DNA of 64,000 nt from Mesorhabditis belari (GCA_958450365.1 CAUEEP010000264.1:1-64000); one strand, 5' to 3'; positions 50,068 through 60,943 are shown, numbered from the stretch's first letter. Notes: generated by a model not told the origin, from the sequence alone. Program-made: numbers and translations.

Positions 50068-52349
50068 ATGTTATGGAAGAATCAAATAGTTCGATTATTT
50101 CTCGGGCTCATCAGTTCCCTTTTCTTGATATCGATTTTGAAGGCATTTCTGCCGACTATTGGTGAATTTTATGCACAATCTCAAAAGTTTGAATTGACGG
50201 GGAGCACAAGAAATTGAATCATTAATCATTGCTATTTCAGCATCGGAAGATTTCTTTTTCCCGGCGTCCTACAATGGAAATTTGGAAGGTTTGCAAGAGA
50301 AACGTGTACGAGAAGCTCGGGAGCTCTTTCAATTATATCGTGAAAATGAAAAACGATTTGTGAGTACTTTTCCGCAAAAACGAAAAAGGTCCAATTCAGT
50401 TTGACTTTTCGATCACCATCATCACCACTGATAGACCTCAAAATTATTTGATTCAGGTACTAACGAAGTTATTGAAAACCCTAGTAATAAGAAGAATTGT
50501 TCTAGTTTGAGACAAGTATAATAGAGCTGATCTCAAAATATCCGCTAGCATTTTGCCTACTTTGGATACTCTTTAAACTGTTACAGTACGATTTCGACAG
50601 TACAACACTTTTAGCACTACATTTACTTTACTTTTACTTAGCTTAGTTTAGTTTTACATCAAATACCTACTTTTTTTTCTACGCCTTAAAAGTTGAAAAG
50701 CTTTTTGCTGTTCTTGAAAAAGGCCAATATTTGCTGAATTCCTACAACTTCTTAAACCTAAACAATAACTATTTCAGAGCATCGGTTATCTTTTCGGTGA
50801 GTATGGGAACAAAGCCAGGCCATATATTGAAATCTGCAATGTTGATCAGCGATACAACGAGTTTCTCAAAGAGATTCAAGATCATATCAACATTTTCAAT
50901 GTATCAGGTAAAGAGTAAAAATCTAGAATAAAATCTAGAATACTTTCCTTTAAGCAAGACTATGAAAAATAGGTTCTAGAGAAAATTCAATACGACACCG
51001 AAAGCTTGGATCAACGATTGGAAAAAGAGGCACGAGATTATTGGAAATGTTTGCAAAATAGTGATCGACATTCACCGTAAGTAAAATCTATTCAAATTTC
51101 CTGTTACTTTTAAAGGAAATAAATGAATTTTTGCTTAAAATTCCATTTAAAATTCCATTCAGATTCATTCTTTTGCTTGAAGATGACGCTGTGGCGACTC
51201 TAGAATTTGCAAAACTTATCCAAGTTGAATCATCTCTTTTTCTATCAATCTCTCAATCTCTTTAGTCAGTGATCTCACATCTAAAATCTCATGACTCAAT
51301 CGATTATGTCAAACTTTATTATCCACCCAGAAAATGCGGCAATCCGGCAGTGTTTCTGGTAAGTTAGTTAGTTACACAATGATCTTTGACAAGCTTCAGA
51401 TTCATTTTCATTTCAGATTTTCATTATCTCCCTTTCTTTTTCATGGTGTCTCCTCTATCTTTCATCTTTCATTCAATGGTCACCTAATGGTCCAAAGTTT
51501 ACACAAAGGCGATCAATCGTTTTTCCCATTTTGATTCTAACATGTTTCATTCTTTATGAAGGGATTTGGATCATCGGTGGAGCGCAGGTAAAGTGCAATG
51601 AAACGTTCAAAAATAGTGATTAGCTCGCGGCTGATTTTCGATATTTTCTCACAGGCGGTGTCTACTTGTCGTACCCGAAATCTTGCTGTACGCAAGCGGT
51701 TTTGTTTAGGTCAGTGAGCTTGTCTTCTTCCTTGTCTTTCCTATTTTTTCTTGGGTAAAGTACCGTAAATACTGTAATAGTACCCCACCCCCCTCGTACA
51801 GTCGCGTAGTCGCAAAAGTTTTTTAGTATTTCATTTTTTTCAAAGCACCCGTACTTTCAAAAAATACATCTTTGGTATCAAAAAATAGCCCTGAATTTCA
51901 GCTATTTTTTGATACCTAAGCGCGCATTGTAACATAAATCAGTGTCGAGAAAAACTCGTTCAAAGCTAGTCTACACAACACTCCGCACCGTCATTATGGG
52001 GGTAGGTTACAGTATTTACGGTAGGCGCTGATAGCTCGGTGGTAAAGCATCTGCTTGGTAAGCAGAAGGTCGAGGGTTCAACTCCCTTCGCTTCCTCTTT
52101 GCCATTCATCTCTTTACTTTATCGGATAAACTAAAAGAATTCCATTTAAAGGACTTGTCGAATCGCCGAAATCGTCTCGGAGTTGAGCAAAATTCCTGGA
52201 AATATTCAGCTACCAAAGGTTAGTGAATAACCCGGAAATCTTCAAGTTACAATGTTCAGGACAAAATCCTTGACTCTTCAAAGTTCGTCGGCCGATCCAC
52301 CGACACAAATCTTTTCATTCACATCGGCTCGTACAGCAGTGTACTGTAA
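50068..52349 (+). CDS. PGAP4 (TMEM246)-like Golgi GPI-glycan glycosyltransferase
   Basis: Nine or so exons join in frame. MLWKNQIVRLFLGLISSLF at the start gives an N-terminal signal anchor. After SEDFFFPASYNGNLEGLQ and SIGYLFGEYG the GT-A domain shows FILLLEDDAVATLEF with the metal-binding acidic pair (51182-51187). The domain is then interrupted by an exon coding for two close membrane helices (IFIISLSFSWCLLYL and SIVFPILILTCFILYEGIWI), the hallmark of PGAP4, which has a tandem membrane insertion in its catalytic fold. Then follow YPKSCCTQAVLF and a C-terminus LFIHIGSYSSVL (stop 52347-52349). PGAP4 adds GalNAc to the GPI anchor. A donor at GATCATCG, rather than the later gtaaag, was chosen at 51580 because it restores GGVYLSYPK. 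One intron (about 51718-52150) holds a MITE and a tRNA-like sequence. Confidence 0.85.
51761..52023 (+). mobile_element. TACCGTAAATACTGTAATAG-type MITE, copy 2
   Basis: The 263 bp element has taccgtaaatactgtaatag at the left and its complement at the right end. It carries the same internal hairpin as copies 1 and 3 and sits inside the PGAP4-like gene. The right end abuts a tRNA-Thr-like sequence. Confidence 0.88.
52025..52096 (+). tRNA. tRNA-Thr(GGT)-like sequence with unpaired acceptor stem
   Basis: The D-arm, anticodon arm (tctgc, loop ttggtaa, gcaga; anticodon GGT), variable loop and T-arm (gaggg, loop ttcaact, ccctt) all fold and have normal lengths. The acceptor stem fails: the 5' strand gcgctga does not pair with the 3' strand cgcttcc. 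The 5' boundary coincides with the end of the MITE, so the first strand may have been replaced at insertion. A functional tRNA is unlikely without the acceptor stem. Confidence 0.5.
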
Positions 52350-52809
52350 GTGTGTACTAAAGGAAAATACACTAAATGCTGAACTGTGGTGTACTGTAAT
52401 TGTCATTGTATGCAAGAATTTTAAATCAAATTTAGACGTAAAAACGTCCATCTCGACGATTTGGTGCGTGGATTTGAGCTCTCGTAAAAACCAATCAATT
52501 TGTTCAATCTTCAAAGTTTCCTTTCCTTTATTCAAATTGTTCAACTCAAAGATAAATACACAATTCTATTTCGAAATTTTTGTACAAAAGAAAACAGAAA
52601 GAAATGCAAATTTTGAGGCTTTTTCTATAATGGTTGTAAATGAGCGGAAAACGAGCAGCACAACAGATCACTGGGTCGTAATCGTAATCGTAACGTAACG
52701 AAAGACCAAACAAATCGTTTTCCTGACAAACTCCCACAAACATTTCTCAACTTCACAGCATCGATATCAAGCTTAAGGCTAAATTTCTAATTCTAATCTA
52801 ATAGAAACG
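52350..52809. other. Gap between PGAP4-like and secreted-protein genes
   Basis: The sequence is AT-rich with a short gtaatcgtaatcgtaacgtaac repeat near 52677. No further exon is supported. A promoter for the next gene is expected here. Confidence 0.35.
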
Positions 52810-54808
52810 ATGATCAAAGATCTTGTTTTGTCATTTGGCGTGCTTCTCGTTTTGCTCACGCTTGGTCACTTGGGTCACGGATGTGCGGGTGGTGAGTTAC
52901 ATATTAGAGTTAAATATTAGAGTTACAGATTAGAGTTACAGATTAGATTTACATATTAGAGTTACATATTAGACATGGGCTTTTTTTGTAGATAACGAGC
53001 CAGTTCCACGTTCTAGAAAACAGCTCTTGATTTCTAGAGCTATACATACAATGCTATTTCGAGCCTTAGAAAACAAGAGCTGTTTGCTACAAAAAAGCCC
53101 ATGTATTGTATATGATGCGTTGAGTATCATCACTTAAGTAATATCTTTTCTGAAATACATCTATTTTAGAAAACTACCGTAGTTTTTCATTTAATCAGCC
53201 GCTTTTGGTATCATTTGATGAGGCATTACAAGGCATTAAAACCTAAAAAAGAAAAAAAACAATCAGCCACCGGTTTCGAACCAGTGACCTCCCGTCCTCC
53301 CGTCCTAACTCACTACCACCCCACCACCGCCGTAATTGCTAGCCTAATGCAGCGTAATTGTGGAAGACAGGCTTGTAAGGTCGCGGTTTGATTTCTGAAA
53401 CTCCTTACAAAACTTTAAACGCGTACAACTTTTGACAGAGTGATCCGTAGAAGAAAAGAAAAGCAGCATCATGATCAGCGTGAAATTCTGCGTCGAATAA
53501 TCTATGCTTTATATGATTTGGCCAGCATATCCAATTGACCTTCCCTTGTCAGTCAATGATACAATTGAGCTGATCGAATGTATGAGCACCGTAGTTTTCA
53601 AAATTGGTGCCTTTTAGAAAGTGTGCTGTAATGGAATATGTTGCTGATTCTATTTTTTTTACAGGAAATGGCAACGATTTCGAATTGGTCACAAACCCGG
53701 CCTTCACAATGGAGATCAGCCCGCCAGTCGGATGGACTTTTTTCCCGATTTTGGTGAGTTAACCTAACTCGACTGTTTTTGTTAATTTGATCTATGAATT
53801 TTTCAATAATTTTAGCCAAGTGGAGCCACGGCTCCAACACAAAATCCATGGTTTTTCATTGGTCAATCAAACGATACAACTCAAGCAAAGCAACGAGCCA
53901 CAAATGAGATCGAAGCTGCGGTTTGTTGAAGATAATTCGATTCTGAAAATCTATCCTATAACTGAATCTAAACAACTAAAAAAGAAAGCAAAAAGAAAGC
54001 AAAAAGAAAGCAAAAACAAACCAAAAACAAACCAAAAACAAAACAAAACAAAACCAAAGATTTAGATGCTAGAATCGTTGATGGAATCACAAGTTCCTCT
54101 CCCGGGCATCGTTGTCAACAACGATTGGACGCCGATTCAGGTTAAATTCTTAAATTCTTAAAACCTCGAAGTTTAACTGATAATTGCTTAACTGATTATC
54201 TAAATCTTTTATTCTCTAAAGATTTTCAGGTAGAGAATCCAGACGGGAAAACGACAGGCACTGGGCCATTGTATGGAAAAGTTGAGGGTGGAGCGCTCAC
54301 ACAAACTGCACCTGGAGCCACGAGTAAGACAGACAGACAGACGGACAGACGAACAGACAGACAGACAGACAGAAAGAACTCGCAAAACACTTTCAAGCGT
54401 ACTTTGTGCTCGAAACAAAAACAAAACAAATCCTTTCTCGCACATTAAATTCATTAATTCTTTTACACAAAAATCTCGAGTTCGACGTGGACTTTGTGCT
54501 TGTAGAAACACCTCTTTTCTAGTATACTCAATTTTCCATTTCTATTATCCAATCGCTTGAGAAGAGATGCGTTTACGTGTTCCCAGAAGAGATACGTTTA
54601 CGTGTTCAAGCACAAAGTACACGACAACTATTAGCTCTGATCACAAACTTCAGCTTTGATCTATACGGTGTACCACCATCAATTGACGGTGACGGTGATG
54701 AATCTAAAAGCGACTCGTTTTACATTGAACATCGTCAAAAATGATTTCATCCAACGCTTAACCACCAGATACAATGTGAAATTTGTCGGAAGTGTTGTCA
54801 TTAATTGA
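52810..54808 (+). CDS. Secreted protein of unknown function
   Basis: Exon one starts MIKDLVLSFGVLLVLLTLGHLGHGCAG, a clear signal peptide. Further exons (about 53665-53752, 53817-53921, 54065-54139, 54230-54325 and 54651-54808) join in frame: DFELVTNPAFTMEISPPVGWT, then LPSGATAPTQNPWFFIGQSN, VNNDWTPIQVENPDGKTTG, and a final beta-strand-like segment ending YNVKFVGSVVIN. No domain is recognised. The composition, rich in Thr, Val, Asn and Pro with few Cys, suggests an extracellular beta-rich protein. The fourth intron contains a tagacagacagacag tract. Its first intron is filled by two foldback elements and a tRNA-like remnant. Confidence 0.7.
52974..53103. mobile_element. Small foldback element (atgggctttttttgtag arms)
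   Basis: The left arm atgggctttttttgtag and the right arm ctacaaaaaagcccat are complementary. Inner blocks ctagaaaacagctcttg and acaagagctgttt also face each other. It lies in the first intron of the secreted-protein gene. Confidence 0.7.
53150..53640. mobile_element. gttttctaaag-family element containing a tRNA-like piece
   Basis: The left part (ttttagaaaactaccgtag) and the right part (caccgtagttttcaaaattg, gccttttagaaagtg) are inverted relatives of the 5821 family. Between them, at about 53264-53340 on the minus strand, is a T-arm-like block (cactggttcgaaaccggtg) and a weak D-arm. The element is larger than its relatives and may be composite. Confidence 0.5.
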
Positions 54809-55372
54809 TTATTCATTCATTTTCAATTGTGTAAATAAATTTTGGTGTTGGGAAAGAGGAGCAGAGTTTGGCCATTGATAAAGCCGCAAAATAGAGTTTT
54901 TTTGAGGCTAAAATAGAGGCAAAAGGGAGACAAAATAGAGACAAAGCCGCAAAATCGAGTTTTTTGAGTACAAAAAACTATAAATAGTGCCACTCAACTT
55001 GATCTGAATTGTGGGAATGAATGGAGAATGATTGAGATATCTACCAAAAGTTGAAGAGGCCAAAGATAGAGCAATCGAATCTTCAAATCTTTTCTGCAGA
55101 AAATCATCGAGATCAAGTCTTTCCCTTTTTTTTTCCGTTTGACCCTTTCAAGTGGCCGATAGTTTGTGAGCGTTTTTTCTGATCTCTTTTCACACCTTTT
55201 CATCAATTTGTGCTTTCTGATGAGTGAGTGAGGAGAGATTTCGATCTAACTCTCGAAAAATCATTGCACACAAAAAAAATGAAAGTCATGATTTGTGAGA
55301 AACACTTCAAAGAGTAGACGGCTCAAGCTTTAGAGTTCTCTTATTACTTACAGACTTGTAACATTTCATAAT
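54809..55372. other. Intergenic sequence with one half of a 100-bp duplication
   Basis: The block 55239-55340 (tttcgatctaactctcgaaa ... agagttctc) recurs at 55646-55746, once on the edge of and once inside the neighbouring foldback. Short repeats of aaatagag and cgcaaaat lie at 54880-54960. No exon is supported. Confidence 0.6.
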
Positions 55373-55919
55373 ATATATGTCGTAGCCGTTAACAAATGAT
55401 TCGTTAACGGCTAGCCGATTACAAATCGTTTGTTAACGGCTAGCCGATTACAAATGAAGCTTTCGCTAGCCGTGTACAATTTGCAATAGCCTTTCTGCGA
55501 AAATGGATCGATTCAAATGAGTTTTTGAATCGAGCCATGTTCGCTAGCCGTTAACAAATGATTTGTAAGCTATTTATGCAAAACGCAAACTAATCAACGA
55601 ATCACAAGAAGTGAAATAAAATTTATAACATTTAACATGTATAGATTTCGATCTAACTCTCGAAAAATCATTGCACACAAGAAAATGAAAGCCATGATTT
55701 GTGAGAAACACTTCAAAGAGTAGACGCCTCAGACTTTAGAGTTCTCCTAGCCTGAGCCGTCTACTCTTTGAACGTCTACTCTTAACGTTTATAACAAACA
55801 AATTCGTTAGCGGCTAGCCGATCATTCGTAAAAGGCTAGCGAAAACTTTCATTCGTCAACGGGTAACCATTAACGAATGATTCGTTAGCGGCTGAATTTC
55901 GTAAGCGACTACGACATAC
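55373..55919. mobile_element. Foldback element, atatgtcgtagccg family, copy 2
   Basis: The left end tatatatgtcgtagccgtt and the right end gcgactacgacata are inverted, as in the element at 16968-17490. Inside are many short repeats of gctagccgattacaaatg and gttaacggctagccg in both orientations. A 100-bp flanking block has been copied into it. Confidence 0.7.
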
Positions 55920-55950
55920 GAATACGAATTTCATAAACGGCTATATACAG

Positions 55951-56175
55951 TACTGGACAATGAAATATGATATTTGAAAAACGATCGTCACTTTCGCGCG
56001 TCTGTAACTCCCTTGTCTTTGAGTTTAAACTATTAGTGTTATACATTTTCTGAAAGCTCTTTTCAAGTGCTACACAATGGTAATATTAATATTTAGAAAT
56101 GCGGTAAAGACAAGGGAGTTACAGACGCGCGAAAGTGACGATCTTTTTTCAAATATCATATTTCATTGTCCAGTA
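55951..56175. mobile_element. Foldback element with tactggacaatgaaatatg arms
   Basis: The left arm (tactggacaatgaaatatga, gatcgtcactttcgcgcgtc, tgtaactcccttgtctt) is mirrored almost perfectly by the right arm (aagacaagggagttacag, gacgcgcgaaagtgacgat, catattTcattgtccagta). The loop is about 60 bp. Confidence 0.88.
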
Positions 56176-56214
56176 GTGTATATCATTACAGTAGATGGTG
56201 AGTTTCTTTGAATC

Positions 56215-56490
56215 AACGCTTTTTTTAAAACTTGTCCCTTTTCTAAAGCTATCATAATCCTGTCTCTAGTTTAATCTATGCACTTTGTATCATTCAATTA
56301 ACTCCGAGATTAGAACAAGCTTAAATTGAATAAAACTACATAAACTTTACCCTATTCTTAGTGCATAGATTAAACTAGAAAGTTGAATCTATGCTACGGT
56401 TACTTTAAACCTCAGTTACAGTTACTTTAAACCCTACCTTTATCAGATTATTGTAGTTTTAAAAAGCAGACACTTTTTTTGCAAAACTTT
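56215..56490. mobile_element. Degenerate gttttctaaag-family element
   Basis: The left part (ttttaaaacttgtccctttt, ctaaagctatcataatcctg) and the right part (ttattgtagttttaaaaagc, agacactttttttg) are inverted relatives of the 5821 element. A second, internal inverted pair (agtttaatctatgcac / gtgcatagattaaact) lies near the centre. Confidence 0.45.
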
Positions 56491-57270
56491 TACAGCATTT
56501 TTAGATTGATACAAAAAGATAGAGTCTTCATTTTTCAACAAAATATTTGTGAAAAGAATCTCTCCATTGAAATGTAAAATCCTCGTCCTTTGATGGGAAA
56601 AGAATAACAAAATCGAAATGATTCATCGAATTTCTTTCCTTTAAACGCAAATTTTCTGTTCCTCGTCTATTCAAACTTTTTCTAGTGCCATTCTTTCTAA
56701 GAATTAGTTAATAGCTATTTTTATAGATCCTCTTTTAAACTAAACTATTGCCTACCATTGATCGAATGTTTCAGAAAAAAATTGCAAAACACTTGATCAA
56801 CACAAAATATTGTACTAGCCAGGCAATCCAGAGCCCGAGTCCAGATACAATCTTGCAGCAGTTGGACCTGGACTCAAGATAGATCTGAGCCTGACTTGGC
56901 TTTCAATCTAGATCGAAATATCTTAGTTATAATTGATTAAAGAGATTGCATATCTTTTGTCTGATCAATTCCTTTGTTCAGCACTTGTTTACTGTAAATT
57001 TTCGCATATTTTCTGCAAATTTCAAATCACGAGATTCTCGAGAAATTTTCTTACTGCATAGAATTCTTTTTGAGTCATGTGTTTGGGGGGAAACAAGCAA
57101 TAGCTTTAGACTAGAAAAACTAGAGAAAAGAGAAAAGAAAAGAAAAACCACGTGATTGCACCAAAATCGTTTTTCTTCCTAAAAAAGGAAAAATGGAAAA
57201 ATGGAAAATCAGAAATATTGGAAAAGCGTGCACATTTCGAAGCCCTTTTACACGGAAATTGAAAATATTC
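56491..57270. other. No gene recognised
   Basis: AT-rich sequence. A short stretch near 56820-56900 (tccagatacaatcttg, gacctggactcaag, atctgagcctgacttggct) resembles the ccagg/cctgg-rich pieces seen in atg-4 introns at about 21690-21860. No exon could be built. Confidence 0.4.
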
Positions 57271-57274
57271 CTTT

Positions 57275-57367
57275 AAATATTGCTTTAAATATTGCTTTAA
57301 ATATTGCTTTAAATATTGCTTTAAATATTCCTTTAAATATCCCTTTAAATATCCCTTTAAATATTGC
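57275..57367. repeat. 12-bp minisatellite tttaaatattgc
   Basis: About eight tandem copies with ttcc/tccc variants at the junctions. It gives open frames on both strands (Leu-Asn-Ile-Ala or Lys-Tyr-Leu repeats), which are repeat artefacts. Confidence 0.93.
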
Positions 57368-57485
57368 ATTTTTCTTTTTCTTTTCTGAAAGTTTATCCAT
57401 AAAATGATTCATTTTTTAGAAAGGAATTTGATAAAGTTCAAAGAATGAACTTTGGCCTATAAACTAACTCAATAGTAAATTGGGT

Positions 57486-57538
57486 TAGTTTATACCCAAT
57501 GTTTATACCCAATGTTTATACCCAATGTTTATACCCAA
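57486..57538. repeat. 13-bp repeat gtttatacccaat
   Basis: Four tandem copies follow a tgggttagtttatacccaat stretch. Confidence 0.9.
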
Positions 57539-57582
57539 TAGTACCATTGTGAGTCTTGGCTACAAATCCCTACGATTAATCC

Positions 57583-57835
57583 AAGATCGAGTCCAACTAT
57601 AGGTCCAACTGCTGCTCAGCCAAAAGGCGAAGTTCGCTTACAAATAGCTTTGATATGCTTTGCCTTACTATTAACGTGGAAAATAAACCTTAATTTATAA
57701 ACCTTAATTCTCAAAAATCGAGTCCAACTATAGGTCCAACTACTGCTCAGCCAAAAGGCTATATTTTGAGAATTTTAAATAAGGTTTATTTTCCAGGTAA
57801 GGCAAACCATATCAAAGCTATTTGTAAGCGAACAC
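57583..57835. repeat. Nested direct and inverted repeat block
   Basis: A block atcgagtccaactatagg ... agccaaaaggc occurs twice in direct orientation (57583-57626 and 57717-57757). Next to each copy lies one half of an inverted pair: gttcgcttacaaatagcttt ... ggaaaataaacctt (57632-57690) and aaggtttattttcc ... aaagctatttgtaagcgaac (57782-57832). Confidence 0.8.
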
Positions 57836-57839
57836 TTTT

Positions 57840-59250
57840 TATTCCCTCATTCCATTTCCCTATTCGTTGTTTTTCGTGTGTGCGTGTGTGCGTGCGTGCA
57901 TTTTTCGTGCAACTCCCCCACAAAATCAAGTTCACAACTTTTTCCTTTCCCTTTCAACTCAAAAAAAGATAGTTCAATTTCTCGAGGGTGAAAGAAAGAA
58001 GGTTTTGAGTGTTTCAAACAAAGTACAACATGGGATTTTCACAGAAAAGTCTGTTGAAGTGCCCATTTCTCTGCCTTTATAACCCTTTGAGATATTTGTT
58101 GAGATGAGCAGAGTTCTCTTGTTTGACTCAGACACCTTAAAGATGTTTTTAAACATCTTTAAACTTTCAACTGAATCCCTTCAACACATTGAACTATTTC
58201 AGATATCAAAGAATCTTTTCTACTGTTTATTTCTTTTCAATAGATGAAGACACAGATCTGTCACAAACAATCCCTTCAATCTATTGTTTATTGTATTCGA
58301 TTTCTTTGTTTTCGTTTACAGATTCCCTGTTTACCAGGGAATCTGTAAACGGGCAACATTCAATTTTTGAAAAAAATAAAGTCAATTCTAGAAGAAAAAT
58401 ATTTGTAAACAATTCAGATTTCAATCTGGATGACTTTTGGTTTACTTTTGAATGTATTGAATGTACTTTTGAATAGCTTTTGCTTTTGCTAAAGCTTTTG
58501 TTCTTCTGTTCTTCTGTTCTTCTCTTTTCTTCTTCCTTTGCTAAAGCTAAAGCATTTGTTCAACTTTGGTAGATTGATCAGGTAAAGGCAAAGTTCAAGC
58601 TTTGTTTTATTCTAGGCTTTGTTCAAGTGTTGATTTCACAATGATTCCTTGTGCATTGTGGTCAGACTCAGACAAAGGGATTGGGATTGATCTTAGAAAA
58701 AATCGAGAGGCAATCATTGAACGAAACGAACCGGGAAAGGGAGTCGTTGATTTGCGGTTCTCCACAGATCCTCCTGCCCCCCTCCCAGATCTATTTACCC
58801 ACCTCACAGCTTCACAGCTTCACACCTTTCCCTCCATTTACCAACTTTCTTCATACCTATATTTTTACTTTACTCTATATCTTTTGTGCTCTCATTCTCT
58901 CGCCTTTCTTTACCTCATCATTCAATTATTGGACTCAATTCGCCCATTCTCATTTATCCTTCATTTCCAAATTACTCACCAATCAAATCTTTCGCAATTT
59001 TCTCATCAACTTACCCCATTTCTTCACACTTTTCCCATAAAAATCTTTCTCATCTCTCAATCTCTTTCAATTCTTCAACTTTTCCTTTACTTTTTCAACT
59101 TTTCCTTTACTTTTCCTTTACTTTTTCATCGTTTCCCCCTTTTTTCCTCATCTATTCTCTCAACCATTTGTTTAAGACGATTTCTTGGAAAGATTCTGAT
59201 TCAGATCATTGAGTAAACGCAAAATTTTTATATTTATAATTATATTTATA
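57840..59250. other. Pyrimidine-rich intergenic region, no supported gene
   Basis: Between 58780 and 59200 the plus strand is mostly C and T, so stop codons are rare and several long frames overlap. A small inverted repeat lies at 58315-58352 (gtttacagattccctg / cagggaatctgtaaac). Short gttcttct and aagctttt repeats are at 58478-58565. No splice-bounded coding exon with family resemblance was seen. Confidence 0.5.
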
Positions 59251-59340
59251 AATCAAACACATTATAGCTTAACTTATAATGTACATCCATTGCTCATTCA
59301 TTCCCTTACCCCAATACCCGACTGACTTTACCAATTCACC

Positions 59341-59450
59341 TTTCTTTTGTCAACTTATTGACCAACTCATCAATATTCATTGAGTTATTGACCAACTCAT
59401 CAAGTCATCAAGAGTTATTGACCAACTCATCAATATTCAATGAGCTAGAA
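59341..59450. repeat. Repeats of ttattgaccaactcatcaa
   Basis: Three partly overlapping copies of ttattgaccaactcatcaatattca and a truncated fourth occur in direct orientation. Confidence 0.8.
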
Positions 59451-59637
59451 ATGTAAGGAAATCGATTCTAAATTTGTTTGAAATTCTGAAAAGATTGCTG
59501 ATTTATTTATTTTTTTCAAAAAATGCTTGTACAAAAAGTGCTACTCATTCCTAAACTGGAATCAAAATCATAAAGGGTAAAAGTACTTCTTTGCCAAGCT
59601 GAGACACTCAAAAAGCATTTTTGAGTAGATGAGTAGC

Positions 59638-60018
59638 TCCTCTTAACTCCTCTTAACTCCTCTTAACTCCTCTTAACTCCTCTTAACTCCTCTTAACTCC
59701 TCTTAACTCCTCTTAACTCCTCTTAACTCCTCTTAACTCCTCTTAACTCCTCTTAACTCCTCTTAACTCCTCTTAACTCCTCTTAACTCCTCTTAACTCC
59801 TCTTAACTCCTCTTAACTCCTCTTAACTCCTCTTAACTCCTCTTAACTCCTCTTAACTCCTTTTTCTCCTCTTAACTCCTCTTAACTCCTCTTAACTCCT
59901 CTTAACTCCTCTTAACTCCTCTTAACTCCTCTTAACTCCTCTTAACTCCTCTTAACTCCTCTTAACTCCTCTTAACTCCTCTTAACTCCTCTTAACTCCT
60001 CTTAACTCCTCTTAACTC
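59638..60018. repeat. 10-bp minisatellite ctcctcttaa
   Basis: Nearly 40 tandem copies of ctcctcttaa form a uniform array, interrupted once by ctcctttttctcctcttaa around 59858. Copies are almost identical, suggesting recent expansion. The array length may be collapsed or expanded in the assembly. Confidence 0.97.
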
Positions 60019-60410
60019 ATACCAAAATCTTTTTTCGATTTCTCTTTTGCTTCTTGAAATGTTTGCAAAATCAAGGAAATTAAGGGGGTTTTTCGAAAGA
60101 GAAACGGCTCGTTCGTTTCCAAGGTCACTTCTCGCAAATGTCTCTCTTTCATGTCTTTTCCTTTCCTTCATTTCCCTTAAAAATCTCCCATAAACACTCA
60201 TTTCCCCTATAAGAAACAGCTTCTTATTTATCGCTCTCATTTCTTGTCTTTCTTGAGAGTTTTTGTCTGATTTGGTGGTTAGATTTAGAAGTTCTTGTCT
60301 TCTTGTCGCTGTCTAGACTGTGTTCCTCTCAAATAAATAATTATTTAAATCAATTTATTTAAATCATTTGTTTTTTGTTTGAATAACACGTCAAAAAGAT
60401 GCCTGTTTGG
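60019..60410. other. No gene recognised
   Basis: AT-rich and pyrimidine-rich sequence with no repeat above about 12 bp apart from aaatcaatttatttaaatca near 60345. Minus-strand frames here lack any recognisable domain. Confidence 0.4.
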
Positions 60411-60416
60411 GGGGTG

Positions 60417-60655
60417 GGACAAATGCGACCTTTTTTTGCGAATAAAAAGACAAATGCGACCTTTTTGACATTTGCGCACCTTAGGCAAGGCCGTAGAGCT
60501 TCGAAAATATTTCCATATAAGGGAATCTACGCATACGCTTCCCTTCTATGAAAACATTTTTGAAGCTCTACGGCCTTGCCTAAGGCCTTTTCCAGCAAAA
60601 AAAAAGGTGCGCAAATGTCCCGGTGCGCAAAAAAAAGGTCGCATTTGTCCCCCCC
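60417..60655. mobile_element. Foldback element, gtgggacaaatgcg family, copy 2
   Basis: The left arm (gtgggacaaatgcgaccttt, ttgcgcacc) and the right arm (ggtgcgcaaatgtcccgg, aaaggtcgcatttgtccccc) match the outer parts of the element at 24828-25308. The inner arms here are different (aggcaaggccgtagagcttc and its complement) and the total length is about half. Confidence 0.85.
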
Positions 60656-60673
60656 CCCTGTTTGTTAATAAAT

Positions 60674-60943
60674 TACCGTAAATACTGTAATAGTCGCCCA
60701 CCCCCCTCGTACAGTCGCGTAGTCGCAAAAGTTTTTTAGTATTTCATTTTTTTCAAAGCGCCCGTACTTTCAAAAAATGCGTCTTTGGTATCAAAAAATA
60801 GCCCTGAATTTCAGCTATTTTTTGATACCTAAGCGCGCATTGTAGCATAAAATCAGTGTCGAGAAAAACTCGTTCAAAGCTAGACTACACAACACTCCGC
60901 ACCGTCATTATGGGGGTGGGTTACTATTACAGTATTTACGATA
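60674..60943 (+). mobile_element. TACCGTAAATACTGTAATAG-type MITE, copy 3
   Basis: Full-length copy in the same orientation as copy 2, with the shared internal hairpin. It lies 20 bp from the preceding foldback element. Confidence 0.9.

Noticed and set aside
52252..52698. 148-codon plus-strand frame
   Set aside because: It overlaps the last PGAP4 exon in another frame and has no recognisable domain; the PGAP4 frame ends with a family-typical C-terminus.
58602..59216. 204-codon open frame in the gene-poor right part
   Set aside because: The stretch is pyrimidine-rich, so stops are rare; overlapping frames are also open for over 100 codons. The translation is Leu/Phe/Ser/His-rich with no domain, and no splice or start context supports it.
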